This document shows, piece by piece, positions 20,066-29,913 of a DNA stretch of 64,000 nucleotides. Under the pieces are notes generated by a model. That model was not told where the DNA came from and searched no databases. It worked only from the letters and a program-made list of their open reading frames with translations. The stretch's first letter is position 1, and each line of letters starts with the position of its first letter. The translations under genes were made by a program, and so were the position numbers. Source of the DNA: Candida dubliniensis CD36 (Eukaryota; Ascomycota; Pichiomycetes; Serinales; Debaryomycetaceae); contig NC_012865.1 in NCBI RefSeq assembly GCF_000026945.1, forward strand, positions 682,001 to 746,000, read 5' to 3'.

Positions 20066-20094
20066 AACATACTTTATTGGGAATTTCTATATAT

Positions 20095-20901
20095 TTACAT
20101 ATTGTTCCAGATTAAAGAATTCCCATATTGATCAATGTGTGTACCAGTTTTTTTATTACACTGTAGTTCTTCCGAAGTCCCCACATCACACAAAGTCTGT
20201 ACTGTTGACTCAACCATTATCTTTTTAGGTTTCAACTCTTCCCACACATGATCTATAACTACTCGTTTTTTCCGATTATACAAAATCTTTCTAGCTCTTG
20301 GTGTAACTTGTACCGTTGGGATATATCCAAATACTCTTGCTGAAAGTCCATCTTTATACAGATAACATCCTACAGTGGTATCTATCATCCGTTGTTTTGT
20401 TAACTTGAGTGTGATTTTACTACCCAAGCTAACTCCTAAAGTGGTTGTGTTAACTAATATACCTTCACCCAAACTAAATCCTGTTCCTAAACTAAGTCTC
20501 AGGTAGATAGCTGTACGATGAGTTAAAATCACCCCTACAGGTGCAGAAGTAATATGTTTATGATATGGCAGTCTAAATTGACGAGTTATGCATGGAGTTA
20601 ATGGAATAAGAGATGTTTGCCAAATTGGATTAAAATGTTGGAGTTCTAAGTATCGGAAATTAGTGATTGTGGATACTTGATTGCTTGGTGTAAGTAGAAT
20701 CTCGTCAGAAGGGACAATAGTGCTGTTTGTGTCTGTGATTGATATGATTGTTTTCGGGTTATAATTGAACAAAGTTGTAAGCACAATATGAGTTACTAAA
20801 ATACTGTGTGGAGCAGTGTAGTATGAAATGTCTGTAGTGTTTGGCTCGTTGAGATCAATGTATATTGCTATAACCAATGATATGAATATTGTTGACAACA
20901 T
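20095..20901 (-). CDS. Orphan protein with N-terminal signal/anchor segment
   Basis: I do not recognise this 268-aa protein. It opens with a hydrophobic segment (MLSTIFISLVIAIYIDL) that could be a signal peptide or membrane anchor, followed by NxT sites (NTTD, NSTI, NTTT) compatible with passage through the secretory pathway. The middle is beta-strand-like and Gly/Thr/Leu-rich (LRLSLGTGFSLGEGILVNTTTLGVSLGSK). There are few Cys, two of them late (CDVG, LQCNK). The C-terminal part contains a basic patch RARKILYNRKKRVV that could be a processing site. The complex sequence with no simple repeats suggests a real gene. It is flanked by CTI6 downstream and a divergent AYR1-like gene upstream, neither informative about function. 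Confidence 0.65.
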   Translation of the reverse strand: MLSTIFISLVIAIYIDLNEPNTTDISYYTAPHSILVTHIVLTTLFNYNPKTIISITDTNSTIVPSDEILLTPSNQVSTITNFRYLELQHFNPIWQTSLIPLTPCITRQFRLPYHKHITSAPVGVILTHRTAIYLRLSLGTGFSLGEGILVNTTTLGVSLGSKITLKLTKQRMIDTTVGCYLYKDGLSARVFGYIPTVQVTPRARKILYNRKKRVVIDHVWEELKPKKIMVESTVQTLCDVGTSEELQCNKKTGTHIDQYGNSLIWNNM

Positions 20902-21536
20902 TATAAAATTTCATCAGGTCGTTTGTATTCTGTTGTTGTTGTTGTTGTCTTGTTTTTTTTTTTTTTTGCAACTAAAGAATGTACTAAAAATTGAAGAAAT
21001 AAAGTTCCCCAATTCCAATAACAAGCATTATTTCTACAAATAGCTAGGTAGGCACATCTAAATCAGGCAGTATTTTGCCAATTCAAGCAATGTTGATACT
21101 CGTACCATACTTTTTTCAAAACCTGTTTTAGTTGTGTCATTTATCATCATCATCATCATCATCACATGAACAGAAAGCCCAAAATTTTTTTATAGTGGAT
21201 TACATAATCACGTTTATCGTCACAATCAACAAATGTAAAAATATTAACCAACAAAATTAAATAATTCATTTAAACTTTTTTCTCACATGGAGGGGAAAAA
21301 TAATTTTTCTACCACCTACCACCACCCACTCGCTCGGTTCCTCCTCATCATTATCCTCCCTCCCTCCATCCACCTCTTCCCCCCCCTATAAATCAAATAT
21401 GCTCACTATGAAACAATTATCCAACTTTTTATGACGATACATAACCACATAAAAATATATATATATATAAACTAATCTTTTCCTCATTTTCCTCACTTTA
21501 AGTATTACTTTTTATCAACTCTTTAACTAATTATTA
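20902..21536. other. Divergent intergenic region
   Basis: Shared promoter region of the orphan gene (-) and the AYR1-like gene (+). Contains a GTT tract and T15 run near 20931-20967, an ATC repeat near 21146-21166, a C-rich pyrimidine stretch at 21350-21387 and TATA-like DNA at 21452-21470, suitably placed for the AYR1-like gene. Confidence 0.6.
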
Positions 21537-22430
21537 ATGCCACCTAAATACGCTTTAATCACCGGTGCTTCTTCTGGTATTGGATATAATCTTGCCATTG
21601 AATTATCGAAAAAAGGTTACAAAGTCATTGGATGTTCCCCACAACTGGTTTTATTTGGCCAAAAGCCATTAGAACAAGAATATGGTGTCATATCCCTTCC
21701 ATTAGACGTCACAAACATTGATAATATCAAGAATGTTCTTAAAAAAGTGGAAGAAATAACCGGAGGAAGATTAGATGTATTGTATAATAATGCTGGTATA
21801 TCTATTTCAGGTCCAGCAATTGAGATTGACGAGGAAGAATTGAATAAAGTTTTCCAAGTCAATGTAATTGGTCAAATCAATATGACAAAATATTTTGCTC
21901 CTTTGGTTATCAATGCCCAAGGAACAATTCTTTTTACAAGTTCTGTTGCAGCAAGAGTTCCTTTGAGTTGGGTGAGTGCATACAATGCAACTAAAGCAGC
22001 TATTGATGCTTATGCTTTGACTTTGCATGGTGAAATGGCCCCATTTGGTGTAAGGGTACACAGTGTAATAACAGGTGGTGTGGATACTGCTATCTGCGAT
22101 GCCAATATCAAAACAACATTGGGTGATTCGTTTTATGATGTTGATGGTGTTTATGAATCAATCAGAAGTTCAGCAATGATGAGTCGTGATTTAAATATAT
22201 CACCCCAACAATATGCTAAAGAAGTTGTCAAAGATATTGTCTCTTGGTGTGATCCTGGATTCAATTTATACCATGGAGCCAGATCTTATTTCTTGCATTG
22301 GGTTAGTCGTTTCTTGCCCTTATGGCTTGTTGAGTTTGGTGTTCAAGTTCATTTCAAACAACGCAGAGTATTACAAACAATTGCAAAGTTGATCAGACTC
22401 AAAAAATCCGAGGAAAAGAAGAATGTATAA
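21537..22430 (+). CDS. AYR1: AYR1-like short-chain reductase (1-acyl-DHAP reductase)
   Basis: Classical short-chain dehydrogenase. The NADPH-binding motif TGASSGIG is at residues 9-16, NNAG follows near 87, and the catalytic Ser-Tyr-Lys set ends in YNATK (Tyr149, Lys153). Length is 297 aa, the same as S. cerevisiae Ayr1, which reduces 1-acyl-dihydroxyacetone phosphate to lysophosphatidic acid on lipid droplets and the ER. The C-terminal part has a hydrophobic segment (YFLHWVSRFLPLWLVEFGV) suited to membrane or droplet association, as in Ayr1. C. albicans has several Ayr1-like paralogues, so exact orthology is uncertain although the family is not. Confidence 0.85.
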   Translation: MPPKYALITGASSGIGYNLAIELSKKGYKVIGCSPQLVLFGQKPLEQEYGVISLPLDVTNIDNIKNVLKKVEEITGGRLDVLYNNAGISISGPAIEIDEEELNKVFQVNVIGQINMTKYFAPLVINAQGTILFTSSVAARVPLSWVSAYNATKAAIDAYALTLHGEMAPFGVRVHSVITGGVDTAICDANIKTTLGDSFYDVDGVYESIRSSAMMSRDLNISPQQYAKEVVKDIVSWCDPGFNLYHGARSYFLHWVSRFLPLWLVEFGVQVHFKQRRVLQTIAKLIRLKKSEEKKNV

Positions 22431-22539
22431 CAATTGAAATAGTTTCAATGTTAAAGCTAAAGTTGCTTAAATATAGCCTACGTAAATAACCAAATATATG
22501 TTTGGTAGTGCTCTTCAATAGCAATAATAATGATATCAA

Positions 22540-22542
22540 ATT

Positions 22543-22576
<34 letters not shown>
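22540..22576. repeat. AT dinucleotide microsatellite
   Basis: About 15 tandem AT units in the short spacer between the convergent AYR1-like gene and RNH1. Confidence 0.9.
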
Positions 22577-22578
<2 letters not shown>

Positions 22579-22596
22579 ATAATCATTAGAATGGGC

Positions 22597-23397
22597 TTAA
22601 TTCTTACCGTATTGATCAGCTCCTTGGTTAGCCAATCTATCGGCAGCTTCGTTACCAGGATCACCAGCATGACCCTTTACATGAACAAATTTCAAATTCC
22701 CCCAGTTTTTGTCTTGATAAGTTTTGTTAATGTTGTTTTTTAAGGCAACTGTTTCTTGAATCAAATCTTTATTGGCAACTGGTTCTCCCTTGGAATTTTT
22801 CCAACCATTTTTTGCCCAATTACTAGACCATTCATTAATACTTTGGATGGCATATTTCGAATCACTATGGATTTCAGTTCTCCCAGTAGCTTTACCCAGT
22901 TGTAAATCATTATGAATGTTCTTCAATGCATGTTTTACACCATGTAATTCAGCACGCTGATTTGTAGGTTTGTAGGACGTGTTTTTATCTACTCTGTCCA
23001 AGGGAACAGCTGCATTTCTTGAATCATTGGGACCATAATAGACCCCATATCCTGATGGGGCCTTGCTAGTTTGTCCATTACCTCTTGCAGCACCATCAAC
23101 ATAAACACGATTAGTAGTTGACGATGATGAACGATTTGAGCTACCACCAGAATAGCCACCAGAATAACCACCAGACGAGTAACTAGAACCAGAACCTCCA
23201 CCTGATGATCTACCTCCAGAACTATGAGATGAACTTGATCCTGATTTGCCACCACTTGACACGAATGCATTAGCCTCTGCTGCAGTACTGAATTTCTTAT
23301 AAGATGCGCCACTATAACCGTGGACTTGTTCTTTACAATCACCCCAATTACTGTATACACCCGTTTTCGAGCCTTTAGCAACAGCGTAATATGGCAT
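22597..23397 (-). CDS. RNH1: Ribonuclease H1
   Basis: Degrades the RNA strand of RNA-DNA hybrids. The N-terminal hybrid-binding domain occupies residues 2-47 (YYAVAKGSKTGVYSNW...QVHGYSGASYKKF). A Gly/Ser/Tyr-rich linker follows (48-95), then the RNase H domain from 97. The catalytic acids are visible: Asp101 (VYVDGAARGNG), Glu150 (NQRAELHG), Asp179 (IHSDSKYA) and Asp253 (GNEAADRLA). I start at the ATG at 23397 because the upstream in-frame extension begins only with TTG and adds no conserved residues. The protein is then 266 aa with one hybrid-binding domain, while S. cerevisiae Rnh1 has two. Activity could be nuclear and mitochondrial. Confidence 0.95.
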   Translation of the reverse strand: MPYYAVAKGSKTGVYSNWGDCKEQVHGYSGASYKKFSTAAEANAFVSSGGKSGSSSSHSSGGRSSGGGSGSSYSSGGYSGGYSGGSSNRSSSSTTNRVYVDGAARGNGQTSKAPSGYGVYYGPNDSRNAAVPLDRVDKNTSYKPTNQRAELHGVKHALKNIHNDLQLGKATGRTEIHSDSKYAIQSINEWSSNWAKNGWKNSKGEPVANKDLIQETVALKNNINKTYQDKNWGNLKFVHVKGHAGDPGNEAADRLANQGADQYGKN

Positions 23398-24057
23398 GTC
23401 TTTTTGAATTGAATTGAATAACGGTAAACTAATCTTGAGAATTTTAATGGTACCCAAAAAAAATCAATAGGAGAATAAGGGACGTGGATGAGGAGAAGGA
23501 GGAAGATGAATAAATTCATACAAAATAGTGCGTTTATATGCTTTTTTTTTTTTCTCCCTTCTTGATCAAGGGGCTTTTCGTTTAGGATTTGAAAACCAGT
23601 TTGACGAACTCTGGGAAGCTTTAACTTAACAACCATTGCTATTGAGTTAAGTTTAGGAGACAGATAATATAATATAATTTAAATTATATTATACATATGT
23701 TGTAAAGGGGGTGATTATACTGTTGGTTTATTATTTGTTTATTAAAATATGTGAAGCATCATCTTTTCAATCGTTTCAAAGGGTTGAATATTATCTATTA
23801 CATTATTCATGGTGATATATAATTAATGAGTTTCACGTATAATAAAAATAATCATGAAATCCCCAAATAGGGGGGGTTACAGCACAGTTTATTTAGGAAA
23901 CTTGATACTTAGAATAAGGATAGTATTGACGACCTCTTGAACCAACCCATAATTATCAAGAATCGTATTTATTTACAATTGAGGAACGCTTTACAACATG
24001 AATCTCATAGAAAGGATTTGTTTATTTCAAAATTAATCTACTTTTTTATATCATATT
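23398..24057. other. Intergenic region between BMT4-like gene and RNH1
   Basis: RNH1 promoter and BMT 3' flank. Contains a 26-bp AT palindrome at 23668-23693 (13-bp arms around ATTT/AAAT) that could extrude as a cruciform, plus a G8 run near 23870. A second frame overlapping 22989-23636 is a shadow of RNH1. Confidence 0.6.
23668..23693. repeat. 26-bp perfect AT palindrome
   Basis: Two 13-bp arms meet at the ATTT/AAAT centre (23680/23681) with no spacer. About 270 bp upstream of RNH1. Confidence 0.75.
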
Positions 24058-26367
24058 TTACACATCAATACCTTCTTCTTCTTCTTCTTCTTCTTCTTCT
24101 TCTTCTTCAGCTTCTTCAGCATCTTCAGCATCTTCAGCTTCAGCTTCATCGGGATTCTCTAGATCTTCATCATCGTTTATTTCTTCAGATTCATCATTTT
24201 TTTCTTTATCACCTTCGTCCTTGTTTCCTTCTTCTTCTTCTTCTTGTTCAGCTAGCTCTTTGTCAGCCATTTCCTTATCAGCCTTTTCTTTCTCTTCCTT
24301 TTCCTTATTGGCCTTCTCTTGTTCAGCTTTTTCTTTCTCCTCCTTTTCTTTCTCTTCCTTTTCTTTCCGAGCTTTCTCTTTTTCAGCTTTTTTCCTAGCA
24401 GCCTCTTCTTTGGCCTTTTTCTTCACTTCTTTTATGGCTGCTTCAGAGTCACCTAATTTATAATGTTCCTCACCATAAGCTTTACAATAATCAGTAGCAT
24501 TTTTAACCACACATTCAATCTGTTTATTCTCTTTCAAAATACCATCCCAATCATGATCCAACAGATTAATTACATTTTTCACACCATGAATATGAACCAA
24601 AGTATTATCTTGATCAGCAACACTCATAGTCAAAGTTAAATAATCTTCATCTTGATCAAACATTGAAATACCATTTGGAATCAAGGCATTGGCTTCATGA
24701 CCAGCACAAACAACATCATAATCCAACCATCCATAGACCGTGACATTAAAATTAATCGATCCTGACAAATAGGTTAATTTAAATTTCGAATTCATTTTCT
24801 CCAAAATTAAGAAATTGGGTCTATACATTGATCCACCACAACCACAATCTTTGACATGAGCACGTAAAAATCCAATCCATAATTGTCTTTGTTTAGGTTC
24901 ATGTTTATTTGATGGCAATTCATCTATTTTATCATTATTGTTGTTGTCAATCTTTATTGGCCATAATTCTGTTCCACCACGTACAGGACCAACTTCTTGA
25001 GTAGTTTCAACATCTTTGAAAATCATAGTACATGTAGAATGTGAACTATCAATAAAATTATCCAATTCACATTTCAAAATTTTCAAATGATTCCATTGAT
25101 AAACAATATATACATAATTATCACCAAGATTTTGAGTCCCATAATAAGATACTTGATTTCTTTCATCAGTATCTATAAACGGAGTCCAATTTTTCTCAAC
25201 TAAAGTTCTTTCTTTACCTTCAATTCTTAATTCTTTAACTTTATTAAAAGTTACATTATTAAATTTTGAATCTTGAATCCCATCAGTATTTAATTTCCCT
25301 AATTGATATTGAAACAACCAACCAACAAACATGGAACGATAAAATTCAAATTTAGTATGAACATTAGTATCATCTTCAGTACTCATATCTTTAATTTGAC
25401 GATGATATGAATTGAAAATTATCACTGGTTCATCGTCACCAAATTTATTCTTCGTTAATATCAATCTAATATCTTCTGGTCCATACCATCTACTTTTAGT
25501 ATATTCAGAATTATGATAAAATGGAATAGCCACAAATTGAGGATATCTAACAGCATCATAAACTCGTTCACCTTTATGATTAATCACAGGGACAATCAAT
25601 TCAATATCATTTAATTCATTCCAATTTTCATCATAAACTTGAGCATATAATAATGAAAGTTGAGGATCATTTTTTCTACCTTTTTGAGAGTAAATCACTC
25701 GACTAAGCATCAAATGAACTCCATGTTGTTCTAACCATACTGAAGTACCAGCGAATTTATAAATATGTTTATGTAATTCACCTCTCATGATAATATGTGG
25801 TAATCTATCTTTGAAAAATGGTGATAAATCTTGGAATGCTGGATCATTTTCTAATTGGTTTAATAATGTTGTTGTCAATATATATAAATCGTCATGTAAG
25901 GTACGATATTTGGTGATTTCAAATGACCGTTCATATAAAATATCTTTACACAGACCAGCAACTTTAGTAGTAGATGAAGAATATAATCCAAAAGTATGAT
26001 TGGTATAAGTTTGATTAGTGATATAATTTGACAATACAGTCTTTGAATCACCAAAATATTGTATCCATTTAGAATTTTCTGGTTCATTGACATATTCTAC
26101 TCTATTATCGAAATTTTTGGGATAAATGGCTAATGATGGGTAATATGAGGAGATAACATTGGATGACTTTTCTCCTGTTTGTTTATGTTGTTGTTTTTGC
26201 TTCAAAATTCTATTAGTGATAAAAGTTGGCAGATAATCAGATATTTTACTAAACCCATTAAAGAAAACATGTAGTACTATTACGGCAAAAATCAAGGGAA
26301 TCAAAATAAAATAAACCCTTTTAAATTGTCTAGGTGGCCGCAATAATGGCATATATGACTTTGTCAT
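24058..26367 (-). CDS. BMT4: Beta-1,2-mannosyltransferase (BMT family), with K/E-rich tail
   Basis: Golgi-type type II membrane protein of the Candida/Pichia BMT family, which adds beta-1,2-linked mannose to cell-wall phosphopeptidomannan and related glycans. A short cytosolic N-terminus is followed by a single anchor (VYFILIPLIFAVIVLHVFF, about residues 17-36). The lumenal domain carries family blocks HKHIYKFAGTSVWL, HLMLSRVIYSQKGRKNDPQLS, RWYGPEDIRLIL, NSYHRQIKD, FYRSMFVGW and LWIGFLRAHVKDCGCGGSMYRPN. The last about 125 residues are an extreme Lys/Glu/Ala then Glu/Asp repeat. I start at the ATG 26367; a TTG lies four codons upstream. The BMT4 name rests on position next to the GRE2-like gene and ARG3, as I recall for C. 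albicans orf19.5612. Confidence 0.9.
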   Translation of the reverse strand: MTKSYMPLLRPPRQFKRVYFILIPLIFAVIVLHVFFNGFSKISDYLPTFITNRILKQKQQHKQTGEKSSNVISSYYPSLAIYPKNFDNRVEYVNEPENSKWIQYFGDSKTVLSNYITNQTYTNHTFGLYSSSTTKVAGLCKDILYERSFEITKYRTLHDDLYILTTTLLNQLENDPAFQDLSPFFKDRLPHIIMRGELHKHIYKFAGTSVWLEQHGVHLMLSRVIYSQKGRKNDPQLSLLYAQVYDENWNELNDIELIVPVINHKGERVYDAVRYPQFVAIPFYHNSEYTKSRWYGPEDIRLILTKNKFGDDEPVIIFNSYHRQIKDMSTEDDTNVHTKFEFYRSMFVGWLFQYQLGKLNTDGIQDSKFNNVTFNKVKELRIEGKERTLVEKNWTPFIDTDERNQVSYYGTQNLGDNYVYIVYQWNHLKILKCELDNFIDSSHSTCTMIFKDVETTQEVGPVRGGTELWPIKIDNNNNDKIDELPSNKHEPKQRQLWIGFLRAHVKDCGCGGSMYRPNFLILEKMNSKFKLTYLSGSINFNVTVYGWLDYDVVCAGHEANALIPNGISMFDQDEDYLTLTMSVADQDNTLVHIHGVKNVINLLDHDWDGILKENKQIECVVKNATDYCKAYGEEHYKLGDSEAAIKEVKKKAKEEAARKKAEKEKARKEKEEKEKEEKEKAEQEKANKEKEEKEKADKEMADKELAEQEEEEEGNKDEGDKEKNDESEEINDDEDLENPDEAEAEDAEDAEEAEEEEEEEEEEEEGIDV

Positions 26368-27055
26368 GATGTTTTTCAATCAAGTATTAAAAAGAAAGGT
26401 ATAAAGTTGGATTAAAAGGTTATTGAAAGAAATACAAAATACAACTACGTACAGAGATGATATGACTGATTACTAGCAAATATACATATATATATATATA
26501 TGTAAGAATGAAGATTTCTTTCCATTGAATCTAAAGAAATCCATCTCTTGCTAGATGAGTAAATTCTATTGTTAAAAAGAAGTACAATAATCCATTATAC
26601 ATCATGTTTAAACATTGTGTGGTTTCTTTTTTCTCAACAAAAGTTTCAAGATTTTGATTGTTTGCACTGCCTACCACCACCACCACCATAATCTAGGTTT
26701 TTTTTTTTTTACTTAATCTCCTTTCGGGAGTTCGCTAGACCAAAGTAATTTTCTTCTTGTTGTTGTGGCTAGATAAACTATCTCACGTCAAGCATGATCG
26801 AACAAAAACAATTGCAAATTAAACCACACAAAACAGAAAAAAAAATTTCATATGAACAATAGAGATTGTTTCCAACAAGCTGTTGATGCACTGTTTGAGA
26901 TTTCCCAATTCTATTTAAATCAAGTGATGTTGAAAGAAGACAAACACAGAGATTCTGGAAAAAGAAACCAAAAAACCAAAAAAAAAAAACAATGAATCTG
27001 ATATAAAAGGAATATTCTTTCGGTCCATCAACACAATATATGATTATCACAATTT

Positions 27056-27850
27056 GTAAACATTTGATGGAAAAGTATCCCACTAGTACTAATTCAATAC
27101 CTAGTTGGCAAACCTCTTTCTTGAATAGTAAACAAAACATATCTTTTTGTTTACTTCTCTTCTGGTGCTGAATAGATTCTCCCCTTCGCTAAGAATTGCA
27201 ACTATTTCAGAATGGCCAATTTTGTGAAATATTGACAAACCGGGTGTTTAGTGGATTGGTTTGCGTCTTATGCATCAAAAAGAGACAAAAATGAGAATAT
27301 TGTTTAGCCATAATATATATCAAAAAGTCTTATTTCTGATTTTCCTTGGGGAAGCTTCATTTAGAAATGGCTGAAGATTTGCTCCACAGATTATAATTTC
27401 ATCTACTATCCATGTAAATCAGTACTACTGAATTGCAAACAGTTCATAATATTATCAGACATATCATATCAACCGTTTAACCAAATATTATCACAATCGT
27501 GTTATCTCGTTGTTACCACCACTAGTTTATAAAACAATATGAGCAGATAATGTAAAATGCAAGAAACATAAATGCAATACACCAAGTACTTTACAAAATA
27601 AACTAAATCTAAATAAGTTGCATATCATTACTAGTCTCTCATTGTAAATAGTGTTTACAATGAGAGATTTTTTTTGCATTGTTTATCAATTTTGTTGAAC
27701 TGTTTGTTATATACGATATGAAATAAAAGACAATCTATTTTGGGACATAATTCAAAACAGTTCGGCTGTTCCTGTTGTCTTACTTCCCCCCTCTTCACTC
27801 TTGATTATACTCTCTATCGATTGCAATTCTTTCATGATTATTACTATCAC

Positions 27851-27884
<34 letters not shown>

Positions 27885-28399
27885 CAAAAGTTTGGCTTTG
27901 ATCACACGTTTGTTAAATCTTGAATTGTAAACAATTCCAATAGCTCCAACAAGACGCGATTAATATATTTCGTATATTATTGAATAGGTAAACAAGTTCC
28001 ATCTGCCAAGAAAACACCCCCCCCCCCCCCTTAGATATATATTTTGATTTAGATTTAGACTAATTACAAATTTGTTAAATTACGTTTATTGCATTTCAAT
28101 GTTTAGCCAATTCTTATAAATTAGACTAAACATTTAGCAGACAGCATTTCCCCCCTACAGCTCTATACACTTTGTTAAAGTGAATCACGCTAGTATTTAC
28201 AAACAAATGAAATCTGGTATACTCTTTTTACTCTACATATGATGTATTGACATTTTATGATTACAACAATAAGTGTCAATTCCCATTTGTTGGTATTTGT
28301 TTACAGTTACATATTTCTCGAATGTGGATTATGTCAACATTTCCTCCTTCTTTCCATTATTAATTATTTTGCATTGATAACTCAATCCTTATTGTTTAC
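27056..28399. promoter_or_regulatory. Cluster of nine GTAAACA (forkhead-type) heptamers
   Basis: Exact copies at 27056, 27128, 27148, 27652, 27879, 27927, 27988, 28298 and 28393, in both orientations. GTAAACA fits the RYAAAYA core bound by forkhead factors such as Fkh2. By base composition well under one copy would be expected in this length. Factor identity is inferred. Confidence 0.5.
27635..27675 (+). other. 14-bp perfect inverted repeat followed by T8
   Basis: Arms 27635-27648 and 27654-27667 are exactly complementary around the loop TAGTG, and the right arm runs into T8 (27668-27675). The shape resembles an RNA terminator hairpin or the 3' end of a Pol III-type transcript. It may instead be a chance palindrome. 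Confidence 0.55.
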
Positions 28400-28567
28400 A
28401 TTTTGTGCATTTTTTTGCTGCAATTTCGGATGAAATTTTGTTATACAATTTGATACACATATGTCCCCCCTCCCTACACACACCATACTATTTTTATTTT
28501 ACAGATCGTAGCTTGGGCCACTCCTGTTGCAATCGGGGCACTACTATTTTCACCTACCATACTCTCA

Positions 28568-29599
28568 TCATAACTTATGAGCATTTACAATCTGTTCAAC
28601 CGTATCATACACTGATTGTTCAAGGTTGTAATATTTAAATCCTAATAATTCACGAGATTTGGTGTCATCAATAGTAGCCAAACTTTCAGCAATAATTTCT
28701 TTGTCTGAACCTGGCTCACCAACTGGTATTTTCCCTTTTAAATCCGGAAATTTATCATTGATAATATCAACAAGGGATTGGGATGTAAATCTACCTGAAT
28801 TCAATAATATTCTTTGATTTTTAGCATCTTCATTTTCAAATGCAATGATATGAGCTTTAGCCACATCTCTTACATCAACCCAACCTCCTTTTGACCCAGG
28901 AATAGGATCATTTGGTTTCAATTTCAAAATAGAATTAATGATCTCACTTGAAGTATTCAAACTTTGTTTAATTTCTGAACTAAATGATTGTGGTCCAAAT
29001 ACAAATGATGGATTAATTGTCGACAAAGAAAATTTAACATTATCATTGGATTTTACAAAATCCCATGCAGCTTTTTCAGCAAATTTCTTCGATCCACGAT
29101 ATCCATTAACTGGGTTAAGCAAGGAATCTTGCCAACTGATTTCATTCCAATCTTTTTCTGTAATAACTGCGTTTTTATCAGCTTCCTTTGATGCGGTACT
29201 AATGGCTGCATAAGATGAAGTAATGACCACTTTTTCAATATTTTTGCCAAAATTATAAATAGCTTGTAATACATTCTTAGTACCATCAACAGCAGGTAAC
29301 AACAATTCTTTTTCAACATCAGTTACATTAAAATGAAATGGAGAAGCTAAATGTAAGAAAACTTTTGCCTCACCATGCTTTTGTAAAACTTTATCAAAGG
29401 CACCTTTGGTTCCAACATCTTCAACAATTTCATAAGATAAGTTTTGAGGATTGTTAAATAATTTCAATAAATGATCACCTTTGGTTGTTGATCTAACAGT
29501 ACCAATGACTTGATAGTTCTTGGCTAATAATTGTTTCACAACGTGTTGGGCAATGAAACCTGTGGCTCCAGAAACAATGACAGTAGTTGGTGTTGACAT
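28568..29599 (-). CDS. GRE2-like NAD(P)H-dependent reductase (methylglyoxal/aldehyde reductase family)
   Basis: Extended short-chain dehydrogenase of the Gre2/Grp2 type. The N-terminal Rossmann motif is VSGATGFIAQHVVKQLL (residues 9-25), followed by the coenzyme-selecting VIGTVRST. The catalytic Ser lies in VITSSYAAI, and the Tyr/Lys pair in NGYRGSKKFAEKAA near 170. NPSFVFGPQ and GGWVDVRDVAKAHI are further family blocks. Length of 343 aa is the same as the family norm (Gre2 is 342). Members reduce methylglyoxal, isovaleraldehyde or diketones in the cytosol. C. albicans has several paralogues (GRP2 among them), so the precise substrate is open. Confidence 0.9.
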   Translation of the reverse strand: MSTPTTVIVSGATGFIAQHVVKQLLAKNYQVIGTVRSTTKGDHLLKLFNNPQNLSYEIVEDVGTKGAFDKVLQKHGEAKVFLHLASPFHFNVTDVEKELLLPAVDGTKNVLQAIYNFGKNIEKVVITSSYAAISTASKEADKNAVITEKDWNEISWQDSLLNPVNGYRGSKKFAEKAAWDFVKSNDNVKFSLSTINPSFVFGPQSFSSEIKQSLNTSSEIINSILKLKPNDPIPGSKGGWVDVRDVAKAHIIAFENEDAKNQRILLNSGRFTSQSLVDIINDKFPDLKGKIPVGEPGSDKEIIAESLATIDDTKSRELLGFKYYNLEQSVYDTVEQIVNAHKL

Positions 29600-29913
29600 T
29601 TTGAGTTGAATAATATATGAAAATAATCTTGAAAAATAGGAATAGAGGAAAAGGAAAATTGATCAAATTTATATGAATTATTGCCAACCACAGTTTTCCT
29701 TTTTCAACTGTGGAGAAATACACTAAATTTGTGATTCGTGTACAAGGAAATAATTTCGGGAAAGTGTTAAGCGGCATTTGACCCAATCTGTTCCATTTAG
29801 CGGATAACCACCACCACTCCACGCTACATTTTAGCGCATACAAGGAAACTATTATTCTTTTTATTAGTTACATAAATATATATTTTCATTAAACTACCCA
29901 GGTATTACCCTCT
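29600..29913. other. Intergenic region upstream of the GRE2-like gene
   Basis: Spacer between two leftward genes: GRE2-like promoter and ARG3 3' flank. I see no distinctive site. Confidence 0.5.

Larger units (their letters stand above)
19782..20094. other. Intergenic region upstream of CTI6
   Basis: CTI6 promoter plus the 3' flank of the next - strand gene. Contains a CACGTG box at 19938-19947 and a T8-G8 junction with G-rich sequence at 20033-20065. Confidence 0.6.
26368..28567. other. Long intergenic region upstream of the BMT4-like gene
   Basis: About 2.2 kb without a convincing gene; a 120-codon - strand frame at 26778-27140 is low-complexity and unsupported. The right two-thirds is rich in the heptamer GTAAACA/TGTTTAC (nine exact copies from 27056 to 28399). 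It also holds a 14-bp hairpin followed by T8 (27635-27675), a TTG repeat (27853-27880) and a C14 run (28017-28030). Since the genes on both sides read leftward, this is mostly BMT promoter plus the GRE2-like 3' flank. Confidence 0.65.

Noticed and set aside
23398..23457. 20-codon N-terminal extension of RNH1 that might target mitochondria
   Set aside because: It begins with TTG, is not clearly basic-amphipathic, and the hybrid-binding domain starts right after the ATG at 23397.
26778..27140. 120-codon - strand frame in the spacer upstream of BMT4-like gene
   Set aside because: Phe/Ile/Cys-rich low-complexity translation with no domain; it lies across forkhead-type motifs in a promoter region and codon use is not like neighbours.
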